Shown: piece by piece, positions 1-8,187 of the stretch
Layout: each line of letters opens with the position of its first letter
How positions within the stretch are numbered: the stretch's first letter is position 1
Assembly: GCF_023715565.1 (NCBI RefSeq)
Contig: NZ_JAMBOJ010000039.1
Location: 1-44,396 of the forward strand
Direction of reading: 5' to 3'
From: Cytobacillus firmus
GTDB taxonomy: Bacteria > Bacillota > Bacilli > Bacillales > Cytobacillaceae
Length of the DNA: 44,396 bases
Translations under genes and position numbers: made by a program
The notes under the pieces: model-generated
Told to the model about the DNA's origin: nothing
Database searches by the model: none
The model's input: the letters and a program-made list of their open reading frames with translations, nothing else

Positions 1-736
1 CGACAAAATCAATCAATTGTTTACGAACTTGTTTCGGATATTTGCGCTCACTTCTTAAGGCTTTTCGTTCAGGAATGTCTGAAGTAGCTTCAATTTTTTT
101 ATCATACTCGGTGACAACTTCGTCTACTTTTTGAAATAATTGAGCGAGTTCTTCCACTGATAATTGTTCGTCGGTTTCCCGTTCCATTTCTGGGATGATT
201 TCATTCTTAAGGAGTTCATTATATAACTGGTTGGACTTTTCCATTAAACCTTTATGATATTTCTCGATGGATTTCCTCCATACAAAAGTAAATTTATTGG
301 CATTTGCTTCAATCTTGGTACCATCAATAAAAATGGCTTCTTGATCAATAAGTTTTTCTTCAACCAGTTGGCTACGAAATTGAACAAAACACTCGCGAAT
401 TAATTCTTTCGCTTCTGGTTTCACACGGAATCGATTAATGGTGCGATAGCTTGGTTCATATCCTTGAGCTAGCCACATCATACGAATACTGTCTTTTAAT
501 AAAGCTTCAATTTTACGTCCTGAAAAAACGGATTGTGTGTAGGCGCATAAAATAATTTTAAGCATCATACGTGGATGATAAGCTGGGCAGCCTTCATTTC
601 GAAGAAATGGTTCGAACATTTCATGAGGAATACTTTCAACTAAGTGATGGACATGGAAGGCAATATCATTTTTTTGTAATTTCACTTCTAAATCTAAAGG
701 CAAAACTATTTGATTCATGATATAATTCTTAAACAT
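1..736 (-). CDS. IS1182-family transposase, N-terminal part (runs off the left edge)
   Basis: An open frame runs without a stop from an ATG at 736 down to base 1, giving about 245 residues. The start reads MFKNYIMNQIVLPLDLEVKL and continues through VHHLVESIP, then EGCPAYHPRMMLK and FIDGTKIEANANK. These are the typical N-terminal segments of IS1182-type DDE transposases, including the first catalytic Asp region (IDGTKIEANA). A GAAGGG ribosome site precedes the ATG. The C-terminal half, with the remaining catalytic residues, lies outside the window, so it cannot be said whether the gene is intact. The family call rests on remembered family sequence, not on a search. Confidence 0.88.
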   Translation of the reverse strand, partial: MFKNYIMNQIVLPLDLEVKLQKNDIAFHVHHLVESIPHEMFEPFLRNEGCPAYHPRMMLKIILCAYTQSVFSGRKIEALLKDSIRMMWLAQGYEPSYRTINRFRVKPEAKELIRECFVQFRSQLVEEKLIDQEAIFIDGTKIEANANKFTFVWRKSIEKYHKGLMEKSNQLYNELLKNEIIPEMERETDEQLSVEELAQLFQKVDEVVTEYDKKIEATSDIPERKALRSERKYPKQVRKQLIDFV

Positions 737-817
737 AAGGACCCTTCTTTCCGATAGAATTTTGTGTGGTAACTTTATTTTATCAGAAGTGGTTCTTATT
801 TTAATCCCAAAATAAAC

Positions 818-860
818 AAAGCCGGTGAAATTTTACTCATTGTAAAATTTCACCGGCTTT
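818..860. repeat. Perfect 19 bp hairpin inside the IS end
   Basis: The arm 818-836 (AAAGCCGGTGAAATTTTAC) is an exact reverse complement of 842-860, with a 5-base loop. It lies between the IS terminus and the transposase start. It could stop outside transcription from entering the transposase gene. A comparable hairpin occurs in the right-edge element at 44301-44338. Confidence 0.75.
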
Positions 861-899
861 TTCAATTTAGAGGAGGGTTTTGTCCCAGCCTCTTTGTTT

Positions 900-1085
900 T
901 TACTCAGCCTCGCTTGGAGGTTCTTCCTCATTCAGTTCCCTGGCTTGTTCGATATTAACATCATCGCCGCGCCCGTGGACGGAGCCCCCGGAAAGACCCT
1001 CGTTTATGATTCTGTCTATATCCATATAAGCTTTGTCCCTGCCTTCATACTGGACGTCCTCTGAAACCTTCTGTTTTTTATCCAT
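900..1085 (-). CDS. Small acidic protein of unknown function
   Basis: This encodes 61 residues with no cysteine, signal peptide or membrane segment. The N-terminus is Lys-rich (MDKKQKVSED), the middle has the run AYMDIDRIINEGLSGGSVHG, and the tail is strongly acidic, ending EEEPPSEAE. An AAGGAG site lies 11 bases before the ATG. I do not recognise a named family, although the composition resembles small conserved Bacillaceae proteins often found near spore genes. It is followed at once by the IS end, so its native terminator may be lost or displaced. It lies downstream of yheE on the same strand, separated by about 85 bp. Confidence 0.7.
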   Translation of the reverse strand: MDKKQKVSEDVQYEGRDKAYMDIDRIINEGLSGGSVHGRGDDVNIEQARELNEEEPPSEAE

Positions 1086-1171
1086 GTGACAATCGCTCCT
1101 TTTAAATATATATCCTGGCGAGATTATTCTTCCAAAAGAACTTTTTCGTCATGCATAAATTCTCTTATTTT

Positions 1172-1378
1172 TTATTCATACACATGAAATAACATTAATT
1201 CATGAATCTGAGATTTCAGGTCCTCCTCTTGTCCGGAAGGCGCTCCGGAAGTCCATTCAATTTTTCCGTCAGGATGATAGATACCTGTCACTTTTTGCTT
1301 TTTGAAGTAAAAAGAAAATATCCATCCCGGCAATTGTTTGTTTTCATATAAAGGTTTGAATTGAAAGTGTGTCAGCAT
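1172..1378 (-). CDS. yheE: YheE family protein (DUF5342)
   Basis: This is a 68-residue protein beginning MLTHFQFKPLYENKQLPGW and continuing FSFYFKKQKVTGIYHPDGKIEW. That matches the short YheE family found next to yheD and yheC in B. subtilis. The frame is open further upstream to 1459, but the internal ATG at 1378 is chosen because GGAGGAATCC lies directly before it and the family starts there. It has no signal peptide or membrane segment. The function is unknown. Its place beside the coat-associated ATP-grasp genes is conserved, which hints at a sporulation-related role, but that is inference. Confidence 0.82.
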   Translation of the reverse strand: MLTHFQFKPLYENKQLPGWIFSFYFKKQKVTGIYHPDGKIEWTSGAPSGQEEDLKSQIHELMLFHVYE

Positions 1379-1477
1379 TAGGATTCCTCCAGATGTTGTA
1401 ACATTCCGTTTAACGTTCCTGAAAAAGGGAATGGAACAGATGTAGAAACATTTTAACATTAAAAGGAGGCAAAAAGG

Positions 1478-1648
1478 ATGAAAAGAAATAACAAATTTAT
1501 GATGTCTGCCATGGCCCTTGGAGCAGCATATTTAATGAGAAACCCGGAGTCACGTGAAAAGCTTAAAGACCAGTTTAAATCTTTCGCCGGAAGTGCCTCT
1601 AAAAAAAATAGGGTTAAGACAGAGAAAAGCCCAGTAACGACTTATTAA
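1478..1648 (+). CDS. Small basic protein with Ala/Met-rich N-terminus (DUF3918/YrzQ-like)
   Basis: A 56-codon gene starts at ATG 1478 with a strong AAAAGGAGG site 10 bases upstream. It reads MKRNNKFMMSAMALGAAYLM, then RNPESREKLKDQFKSFAG and a Lys-rich tail. The short hydrophobic Ala/Met stretch near the start followed by a basic tail resembles the small YrzQ/DUF3918-type proteins of Bacillaceae. The resemblance is by pattern only. It is divergent from yheE and ends just before a long bidirectional terminator. No biochemical role is known to me. Confidence 0.72.
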   Translation: MKRNNKFMMSAMALGAAYLMRNPESREKLKDQFKSFAGSASKKNRVKTEKSPVTTY

Positions 1649-1676
1649 TCTTGTGTCAGGGACACTTGTAAGAATT

Positions 1677-1723
1677 GCATAAAAATAGCCGTCCATCCAC
1701 AGGGTGTACGGCTATTTTTATGC
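1677..1723. terminator. Bidirectional intrinsic terminator
   Basis: A perfect 16 bp stem (1677-1692 with 1708-1723) contains A5 and T5 runs, so it can work on both strands. It lies between the convergent ends of the small plus-strand gene (stop at 1648) and the ATP-grasp operon (stop at 1728). Confidence 0.88.
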
Positions 1724-1727
1724 GATG

Positions 1728-2897
1728 CTAGAACCCGGACAACGAGATAAATAAGCGTGTCAGTTCTTCAATTCTTTTTCCTTCTATCCTGATTTCATCA
1801 AAACTCATCGGCTTTGAATTTATTTCATAAATCACATAGTCGCCCTGATCAGTTACTCCGGCATCAATAGAGTATTCACCATGAAAACCTTTCGTTTTCT
1901 CAAGAAGTTTTCCTGCCTCCGATGCTGCAGTATGAATAAACGTATCATGTTCTTTTGTGCGGACACTTTCATATGGAATCATTACCCCTCCATTGGGGAT
2001 ATGGGTTGTAATGTCCTGTTCCTGAGACTGCCGGATGCCAACTCCTGTAACCAAATAGCTGCCCCCGCTGAAATGGGCCAAGATTCTAAAATCAAATCGC
2101 TTGCCTTGGATTTTGGCAGGGCTGATCGCTTTCTGTGCTAAATAAGGTTTATCCATCAGGTGAGTGTCCCATTGGCGCCAGAAGTGTTCAAAATCAGCGT
2201 AACTGAATGAATCGTGCAGACCGTTCAATGTGATGCTTTTTTCCAGCCGGATTAATTGGTATATTCCTTTGCCTTTGGACCCGCTTGCCGGCTTTAAGTA
2301 GGTTTTATTATATTTGTGGATAAAATCCTTCAGAGACTTTGGCCCTGTGATAAGAATGGTTTCAGGAATATAATCCTGCAGGGGCGGATGGTCTTTTAAC
2401 AGCTGATAAACGTCGAATTTATCCAGAAAACCCGGATTGAAAAATGGAATAGCCTGCTCATTGAAAAAACGGCTTGCTTTATGAAACGCTTCTGTTTTTT
2501 CTGTTTTCCTGAATGGCACCCTGTTATAGACAAGATGCGGTAGAGGGCATCTGGCTTCAATCCACTTATCCTGCCGGGGGATATAAATATAGCCGTTCAC
2601 GGAATGACCCTTCAGGTCATCAGGTGTAAATACATAGGAAACACCGTTCTTTTGCAGTATGCTATTCTGGAGTTTCTTAAATAAAGGACCATTGCCGGCA
2701 ATAGACTGATCTTTTCCTTTCCCGGTAAGAATCCCAATCACCGGTCCCGCATTACCGTTCCGCAAGGATAATGAAAAGGAAAGCAAATCTTGTGCCGCCT
2801 CCGGGTTAATAATGCTTAAAGGGTGTTGGCTGCTTCCAAAGGTACCACTGGTGCTGCCGAACCAGGTCCTGCTTGCCCGGTCATAATAAACCTTCAT
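1728..2897 (-). CDS. YheC/YheD-family ATP-grasp protein, fourth gene of the operon
   Basis: This 389-residue protein has the YheC/D-like ATP-grasp layout. An N-terminal barrel-like region contains GPVIGILTGKGK. It is followed by LVYNRVPFR, the nucleotide-binding segment YLKPASGSKGKGIYQL, FDFRILAHF, and a C-terminal metal-site motif YEINSKP. All the expected ATP-grasp elements are present. Its ATG overlaps the stop of the preceding gene by four bases, with AGGAAA upstream, so translation is probably coupled. YheC and YheD are associated with the spore coat in B. subtilis. The substrate is unknown. It appears to be an extra paralogue compared with the two-gene set of B. subtilis. Confidence 0.88.
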   Translation of the reverse strand: MKVYYDRASRTWFGSTSGTFGSSQHPLSIINPEAAQDLLSFSLSLRNGNAGPVIGILTGKGKDQSIAGNGPLFKKLQNSILQKNGVSYVFTPDDLKGHSVNGYIYIPRQDKWIEARCPLPHLVYNRVPFRKTEKTEAFHKASRFFNEQAIPFFNPGFLDKFDVYQLLKDHPPLQDYIPETILITGPKSLKDFIHKYNKTYLKPASGSKGKGIYQLIRLEKSITLNGLHDSFSYADFEHFWRQWDTHLMDKPYLAQKAISPAKIQGKRFDFRILAHFSGGSYLVTGVGIRQSQEQDITTHIPNGGVMIPYESVRTKEHDTFIHTAASEAGKLLEKTKGFHGEYSIDAGVTDQGDYVIYEINSKPMSFDEIRIEGKRIEELTRLFISLSGF

Positions 2898-4258
2898 CTT
2901 ATAATTTCCTGAGATTTCATAATAGAGGCTTCGGCTAGGAAAACGGCGAATGAAAGTGATAGCTTGCGGGTAAGAAAGTCGAACTCCCTGAGCTGCGGGT
3001 GTTTGAATATGGATCTTCCTGGCTTTGAATTTGCTTCAAACAGCCACACATGGCCATTTCGGTCCAATCCGAAGTCAAAGCCGATTTCACCGATAATACC
3101 TTCCAAGTTCCTTTCCAGTGCCTTGCTTATATGAAGTGCCGCCTCACTTAACTTAGCCATTGCCTCTGTTTTTTCAGCGTCTGATGCAAATACTTCTTCA
3201 AGGATTTTTATCTCGCCTCCACTTTTCACATGAGTTGTAACACTGCCGGGTCCTGCCATTTTGGCAGCTGCAGCGGTTACTTTCCATTCCCCGTTCTCAT
3301 CTTTATTGGTATGAACCCTGAAATCAATTGCTCTCTGTTCATGACGGAGCAAATGAATTCCCTGCTGAACAAGCATCCGGCTTAAATTTCGTCCTGCAAA
3401 AACATTCCGCATTAAATTTTCCAAAGTGTTAAACCTTCTAAGCCGATTTTCGTCACGTACTCTATATCGGCAATAATAATACCCATCCCTTTTATCATAA
3501 ATAATTTGGTGAATCCCAAGCCCAAGGCTTCCATTAATGGGTTTCAGAAAAACATGACCATAATCAGCAAGCATCCTTTCAATTACTGAAAAAGAAGAAA
3601 AAGGGTGGGTTTCAGGCAGGTAATGACTAATATCATCATCGTTTTGCAATCTTTCATAAACATCTAATTTATTAAAGAAACCAGGATTATACCAGGGTAT
3701 CGAATAGTCTTTCTGAAGGCGAGTGCGAACATCCTTCAGTTCATTCCTTCTTTCGCTTCTTCGGTTGGGGAGCCGGTCATAAACAACATTCGGAAAAGGG
3801 ACTTCAAAGGTTTCCCAGCCTTCCTCATGATAAAAAAGACCCTGAATGGTTTCTTTTTCCCAGTTGATTTGCTGGTCACCGAATAAAAATGGAATGGCAC
3901 CAACCGTTTTTTTGACCGAAAGTAGTTTGGCAAAAAATAGGGTCCGATCCCCAACCGGCCTTAATGGAAAAGAGGTGAATCCTGATGTGAAGATACCTAC
4001 GAGCGGGCCGAGGTACAGAGTACCCTTATTGGCAAATGCATGCAGAGGAACCTTGAGATCAGGGAAATGAAGTGCTTCGGCAACATCTTTACTTATGATG
4101 ATGGAGTTCTTCTTTGATTTTTGGAGTAAGAAAGATGAATCTGCCGAATGAGTGCCAAATGCGAGTTTTGTCAAATGCGTATGAAGGTTCAGCTCATTTG
4201 GAATATAAACTGTTTTGGAGGCGGAATCGGAAATTTCAATTTGATATTGTTTTCTCAT
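2894..4258 (-). CDS. yheD: YheD-like spore-coat-associated ATP-grasp protein
   Basis: This 454-residue protein matches the roughly 453-residue length of B. subtilis YheD and directly follows the yheC-like gene, as there. Motifs in order are GPLVGIFTSGFT near residue 100, VVYDRLPNR, the ATP-binding VFLKPINGSLGLGIHQI, IDFRVHTNKDE, and the terminal FEANSKPGRS. An AAAGGAGA site lies seven bases before the ATG. It overlaps the end of yheC by 23 bp and the next gene by 4 bp. Known for the family is localisation around the forespore. Ligase chemistry (an ATP-dependent carboxylate-amine joining) is implied by the fold but the substrate is not known. Which of the four paralogues is the true YheD is judged by length and order only. 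Confidence 0.82.
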   Translation of the reverse strand: MRKQYQIEISDSASKTVYIPNELNLHTHLTKLAFGTHSADSSFLLQKSKKNSIIISKDVAEALHFPDLKVPLHAFANKGTLYLGPLVGIFTSGFTSFPLRPVGDRTLFFAKLLSVKKTVGAIPFLFGDQQINWEKETIQGLFYHEEGWETFEVPFPNVVYDRLPNRRSERRNELKDVRTRLQKDYSIPWYNPGFFNKLDVYERLQNDDDISHYLPETHPFSSFSVIERMLADYGHVFLKPINGSLGLGIHQIIYDKRDGYYYCRYRVRDENRLRRFNTLENLMRNVFAGRNLSRMLVQQGIHLLRHEQRAIDFRVHTNKDENGEWKVTAAAAKMAGPGSVTTHVKSGGEIKILEEVFASDAEKTEAMAKLSEAALHISKALERNLEGIIGEIGFDFGLDRNGHVWLFEANSKPGRSIFKHPQLREFDFLTRKLSLSFAVFLAEASIMKSQEIIR

Positions 4259-5339
4259 GATTCGTTCTCCTTTCCAATTCCTTATTAGCTGTCAGGTATT
4301 TGGCATAGAGAAGGGGAGTGGTATATAACTCTTCCTCCTTCTCAGGATGATTGTATAGGATGGTTTTCCTTCCTGGCTTTGAGTTAATATCCAATATCCA
4401 AATAGAGCCGTTAGTTTCCACTCCGATATCGATTCCTATCTCAAACAGCGGAGGTAGCTGTCGTTCAAGGGCAGCAGGAAGTGTATCGATAATGTCATTA
4501 AGCTCATCGGAAAGAAAACTTCTTAATGAAGGCGGGTATTGAGTGACCCACTCCTCAAAAGAAACCATGCTGCCGCCAGCGCTTAAGTTGGAGACGATGC
4601 CTCCTTCTCTGCCTGTGCGAATGCCCCGGCCCAACTCCTTCCAGGCACCATTTCTGTCCTTTTGAAGCAATATTCTTATATCAAAGGGCTGACCGTCCTT
4701 GTTTGAAAGATTTACATATGGCTGGATGAGGTATTGCTGTTTCGCTGTCAAGTTATTCAGCCATTGGGCTGCCTTTTCTTCAGTTTCAAAGCTGCGTGAA
4801 ACTTGGGCATTCCTTTTATCTGTTTTAACAAGAATTTCTTTGCCCGTTTTCTTAAAGTAATAGATTCCATGTCCCTGTGACCCGCTTGCCGGTTTTAAAA
4901 TACAGGGCTCATCAGGAATGAGGCTGTTTATGAAACTTTCAGAACCGGTAAATTGAGTCGTTTTCAGCAAATAAGGTGATATGTTTGAGCAGGAGAGAAT
5001 TTTATATAATTCAAGCTTATTAGGCAATCCGTAGCCAAGGAATTGGATGTCCTTTCTTGCCTTTAGCCAATTTACGATGCTTATACATTGTTTCGAGTTG
5101 GAGTCACTTCTGTAAAAACAGCGATCATAAAGAATCTCCGGCACTGGAAATTCTGCCGGCTCCCATTCACCTGAAGAGGGGTTATAGGAATCACCTGCAA
5201 TCGTCTCTGAAACAGGATTGATATCTGTAGGCACAAACCTGAAACAGTTAATGTTATAATCATTAGCTCTCTTCGCCAATTCCGTAAAGTATGGCTGTTC
5301 ACTCCGTTTGTTTAATGTCATGATTCCGAATGAAAGCAT
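4236..5339 (-). CDS. yheC: YheC-like spore-coat-associated ATP-grasp protein
   Basis: With the start at ATG 5339 the protein is 367 residues, close to the 363 of B. subtilis YheC, and begins MLSFGIMTLNKRSEQPYFTE. The frame is open to 5381, but AGGAGG lies eight bases before the chosen ATG. Key segments are ILYDRCFYRSD, GYGLPNKLELYKI, CILKPASGSQGHGIYYF, FDIRILLQKD and the terminal LDINSKPGRK. The last motif has Asp where the other three paralogues have Glu. The start overlaps the upstream paralogue by 41 bp, which suggests one message for all four genes. Confidence 0.86.
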   Translation of the reverse strand: MLSFGIMTLNKRSEQPYFTELAKRANDYNINCFRFVPTDINPVSETIAGDSYNPSSGEWEPAEFPVPEILYDRCFYRSDSNSKQCISIVNWLKARKDIQFLGYGLPNKLELYKILSCSNISPYLLKTTQFTGSESFINSLIPDEPCILKPASGSQGHGIYYFKKTGKEILVKTDKRNAQVSRSFETEEKAAQWLNNLTAKQQYLIQPYVNLSNKDGQPFDIRILLQKDRNGAWKELGRGIRTGREGGIVSNLSAGGSMVSFEEWVTQYPPSLRSFLSDELNDIIDTLPAALERQLPPLFEIGIDIGVETNGSIWILDINSKPGRKTILYNHPEKEEELYTTPLLYAKYLTANKELERRTNHEKTISN

Positions 5340-6714
5340 GTTGTAGTCCTCCTTTTTGGATAAATGATAAAGCCGTAGCATATTCGATCAGTGCCTTGGC
5401 AGAGGGTCTGACTCTTTTTTCTTTGTCTTCGAAGTTTTTTGAGGGTTTAGAATTCACTTCAATGATCCATAGCTTCCCATTAGTGTCCAGACCAATATCA
5501 ATCCCTAGTTCTCCAACAAGGCCTTCGCATTTCTGGCTGATGATTGATGCTGTTTCAACTGCAAGCTCCTTCAGTAATGCCAGCTGCTGAACCGCTGTCT
5601 TCTGATCAGAATGCATCGTGAAAATTCTTAGAGGCTTCATAATTTCCCCGCCTCTTGCAATATTGGAAACAAATTGCTGCTCAGCAGAAATTCTTGCCAC
5701 TGCAGAAGTGGCCCTCCATATATCCTGAAAGTTTTTATGGCAGAGCACGCGGAAATCAAGCTGCCTGTTCTTATAAGTTTGCAGAGATACGGCCTGCTGT
5801 GCCAAAAAAATTGTTTTCTTTTGGTACTGCTTAAACCATTGTGCAAAACGGTCATAATTTTTGAAAGTGAGCTTATTTTCCCTGCCGTTTCCAGTCGATA
5901 CTTCTGTCATGATTTCTTCGCCTTGTATACCCAACCTGATAATATTTCGTCCCTGGCTGCCATGTATGGGCTTAAGGAATATTACTCTGTGTCTGACCAG
6001 CATTTCCCTGATGGTTTGCTCATCTGCAATGACTGTATCAGGGAGATAGGGATGCATATGGTCTTCAGAAAAAAGGAGGTTATGAACTTCCTTCTTCGAT
6101 AAAAAACGGTCATTAAAAATTGGAATGTTATAGTTTATCATGCTATTTTTAAAGGATTGAAAAGCAGTACTTGCTTCAAGCATCCGGGAGTGAATCCGGT
6201 TATAAATTACACTTGGCAAAGGAACGGGGCGTTTTATCCATTTTCCCTCACGCAGGCAGTATCCCTGCAGCTTTCCTTCAATATAGTCGCGAAAATGAAA
6301 TACATAAAAGTATCCGTGCTGGCCGGAAACAACCTCATGCAATTCTTCACAAAAAGAATGAATAGAGCGGAAGTCAGGCTCTTCGCCACTTTCATTAAAA
6401 TCCGTCATCAGTCCAATAACCGGCCCTGCAGTAATAGTTAAGTCCTTTCTGGAGTAGCTGGCGGCAAAATGGAGGTGTTCCATTGGCAGGCAGCATACCT
6501 GAAAAAGCCGTTCACAGAACATAATTTCATCTTTCGTAATGTTTGCTACTTCAATGGTTACCTGAATGGAATGCTTGCCAATCCGCAACAAATGGGGCTT
6601 ATGCAGATCAATATTCCAGTAATGTACGAGAGAATGGCTAAGTTGTATGCGAAAATGATTTTCCTGAAACATTTTTACCGGAACAATCGTAATAGGCAAT
6701 AAAGAAACTGTCAT
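5299..6714 (-). CDS. YheC/YheD-family ATP-grasp protein, first gene of the operon
   Basis: This 471-residue YheD-like protein contains GPVIGLMTDFNESG, VIYNRIHSR, the ATP-binding stretch IFLKPIHGSQGRNIIRL, LDFRVLCHKN, and IEVNSKPSKN near the end. The glycine that is third in the GxGxGI loop of the paralogues is Asn here (GRNI), which might alter nucleotide handling. Two in-frame ATGs exist at 6720 and 6714. GAGGA touches the first directly and lies six bases before the second, so 6714 is preferred. It is the promoter-proximal gene of the four and seems to have no counterpart in the two-gene B. subtilis arrangement. Confidence 0.86.
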   Translation of the reverse strand: MTVSLLPITIVPVKMFQENHFRIQLSHSLVHYWNIDLHKPHLLRIGKHSIQVTIEVANITKDEIMFCERLFQVCCLPMEHLHFAASYSRKDLTITAGPVIGLMTDFNESGEEPDFRSIHSFCEELHEVVSGQHGYFYVFHFRDYIEGKLQGYCLREGKWIKRPVPLPSVIYNRIHSRMLEASTAFQSFKNSMINYNIPIFNDRFLSKKEVHNLLFSEDHMHPYLPDTVIADEQTIREMLVRHRVIFLKPIHGSQGRNIIRLGIQGEEIMTEVSTGNGRENKLTFKNYDRFAQWFKQYQKKTIFLAQQAVSLQTYKNRQLDFRVLCHKNFQDIWRATSAVARISAEQQFVSNIARGGEIMKPLRIFTMHSDQKTAVQQLALLKELAVETASIISQKCEGLVGELGIDIGLDTNGKLWIIEVNSKPSKNFEDKEKRVRPSAKALIEYATALSFIQKGGLQHAFIRNHDIKQTE

Positions 6715-6869
6715 GATCATTCCTCATTTGCTTATCTTTATTTGAGCCTACTCTGAACAACCTCATACAGTTTGCAAGTTGAATGCAGAATTTATTCCGC
6801 AGAATGTGCGAAACTCCCATTGGTGAAGTTTTCACTGTATAATAAAAAAATAGGCAAAAGCTGATACCA

Positions 6870-6897
6870 TATCGTATGTTCTGGGCAATTAAATGGT
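6870..6897 (-). promoter_or_regulatory. Possible sigma-K-type promoter for the ATP-grasp operon
   Basis: The minus strand has AC at 6897-6896, a 17-base spacer, then CATACGATA at 6878-6870. This fits the sigma-K pattern AC-N16/17-CATANNNTA. It would give a leader of about 150 bases before the first ATP-grasp gene. Such short consensus sites arise by chance, so this is a tentative call supported mainly by the coat-related genes behind it. Confidence 0.35.
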
Positions 6898-6941
6898 GCG
6901 TCAAGAGAGGCGCCTGTAACTTAAGGAAGGTAGAGATATTT

Positions 6942-8081
6942 ATGGAAATTGCAATGACAATAATTTTAATGATGATAATTGGGGCTCTCATTGGCGGGTT
7001 TACTAACTACCTGGCTATTAAAATGCTCTTTAAACCTTATAATGCCGTGTACATAGGTAAATGGAAGCTTCCATTTACCCCTGGGCTGATTCCTAAACGA
7101 AGAGATGAAATGGCAGATCAGATGGGAAAGCTGGTTGTTAATCATCTTCTGACACCGGAAAGCATCAAGAAAAAGTTCATAAATGATAAATTTCAGCGTG
7201 ATATGACCGGGATTGTTCAGAAAGAGATGGAAACTATCCTGCAATCAGAAAAATCAGCAGAGGACATTCTTGCAGCGTTTGAAATCACGGATGGCCAATC
7301 GAAAACGGAGAACGGCATAGATTTATTAATTGAGAAGAAATATGAAAAAATTATAAGCGAATATCGAGGCTTGCCTCTTAAAGATGTTATTCCTCAGGGC
7401 CTTTTGGATAAAGTGGATGAAAAAATTCCGGCTATCAGTTCAAAGATCCTTCAAAAGGGGGTTGATTATTTCTCCAGCATTGAAGGCAAAATGAGGATCC
7501 AAAGAATGGCTGATGATTTTGTTCGTGAACGCAGCGGTGTGCTCAGCAATATGCTGCAAATGTTCATGGGGAACATCAACCTTGCGGATAAAATTCAGCC
7601 GGAAATCATTAGGTTTTTAAGTAATGAGGGTACGGCCGACCTGATTACAACCCTTTTGCAAAAAGAGTGGCACAAAATTCTTGAGATGGAAGCTGCAGTT
7701 ATTGAAGAGCAGCTTGAAAAGGAACAGATTCTTTCAGTATTAAAGAATATTGTACACAGAGTCATTAATTTGGAGAATGTATTTAAAAAGCCTGTCTCAT
7801 CTTTTATGGACCCTTATAGGACGGTACTGATAGAAGATCTGGCTCCTAAAAGTGTTCAGATGCTTACTGATTGGCTCTCAGGAAAGACTGAAATGGTTAT
7901 GGAACGGCTTCGTCTGGCAGAAATTGTCCGGGAACAGGTCAGTAATTTTTCTGTTGAAAGATTAGAAGATATGGTCTTTTCCATCATCAAAAGCGAGTTA
8001 GCCATGATTACAAATTTAGGTTTCCTGCTTGGGGGTATTATTGGTCTCGTACAGGGAATCATTGCTATATTGATTAACTAA
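6942..8081 (+). CDS. yheB: YheB, DUF445 family membrane protein
   Basis: Starting at ATG 6942 the protein has 379 residues (B. subtilis YheB, 377). The N-terminus carries a membrane segment (residues about 5-30, TIILMMIIGALIGGFTNYLA) followed by the typical DUF445 run KMLFKPY and KLPFTPGLIPKRRDEMA. A long helical soluble region follows. A second membrane segment lies at the C-terminus (LGFLLGGIIGLVQGIIAIL). AAGGAAGG lies 11 bases upstream of the start. The open frame upstream to 6876 has no ribosome site. It is divergent from the ATP-grasp operon, the same arrangement as in B. subtilis. The molecular role is unknown. Confidence 0.9.
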   Translation: MEIAMTIILMMIIGALIGGFTNYLAIKMLFKPYNAVYIGKWKLPFTPGLIPKRRDEMADQMGKLVVNHLLTPESIKKKFINDKFQRDMTGIVQKEMETILQSEKSAEDILAAFEITDGQSKTENGIDLLIEKKYEKIISEYRGLPLKDVIPQGLLDKVDEKIPAISSKILQKGVDYFSSIEGKMRIQRMADDFVRERSGVLSNMLQMFMGNINLADKIQPEIIRFLSNEGTADLITTLLQKEWHKILEMEAAVIEEQLEKEQILSVLKNIVHRVINLENVFKKPVSSFMDPYRTVLIEDLAPKSVQMLTDWLSGKTEMVMERLRLAEIVREQVSNFSVERLEDMVFSIIKSELAMITNLGFLLGGIIGLVQGIIAILIN

Positions 8082-8187
8082 AGGGTATCGCCTCGCGTTT
8101 ACTCTCATAGTTTGTTATAGTGTAGTGGATGTTCGAAACGGAAGATGAATGGTCCATTTTGAACAAGAATCGGAAGGAGTGTTTTTA

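Larger units (their letters stand above)
1..890 (-). mobile_element. IS1182-like insertion sequence, transposase-proximal end
   Basis: The element end is placed at about 890, where the minus strand begins GGCTGGGACAAAAC (877-890). The same 14 bases recur at 44272-44285 at the other edge of the window, also pointing into unlisted sequence. Between this terminus and the transposase start lies a 19 bp hairpin (818-860). The end lies about 10 bp from the stop codon of the small gene at 900. The exact terminal base and any target duplication cannot be seen because the far end is missing. Confidence 0.75.

Noticed and set aside
5674..6102. A 142-codon open frame on the plus strand inside the first ATP-grasp gene
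   Set aside because: It is antisense to a gene with clear family motifs, has no ribosome site of note and no recognisable protein features.
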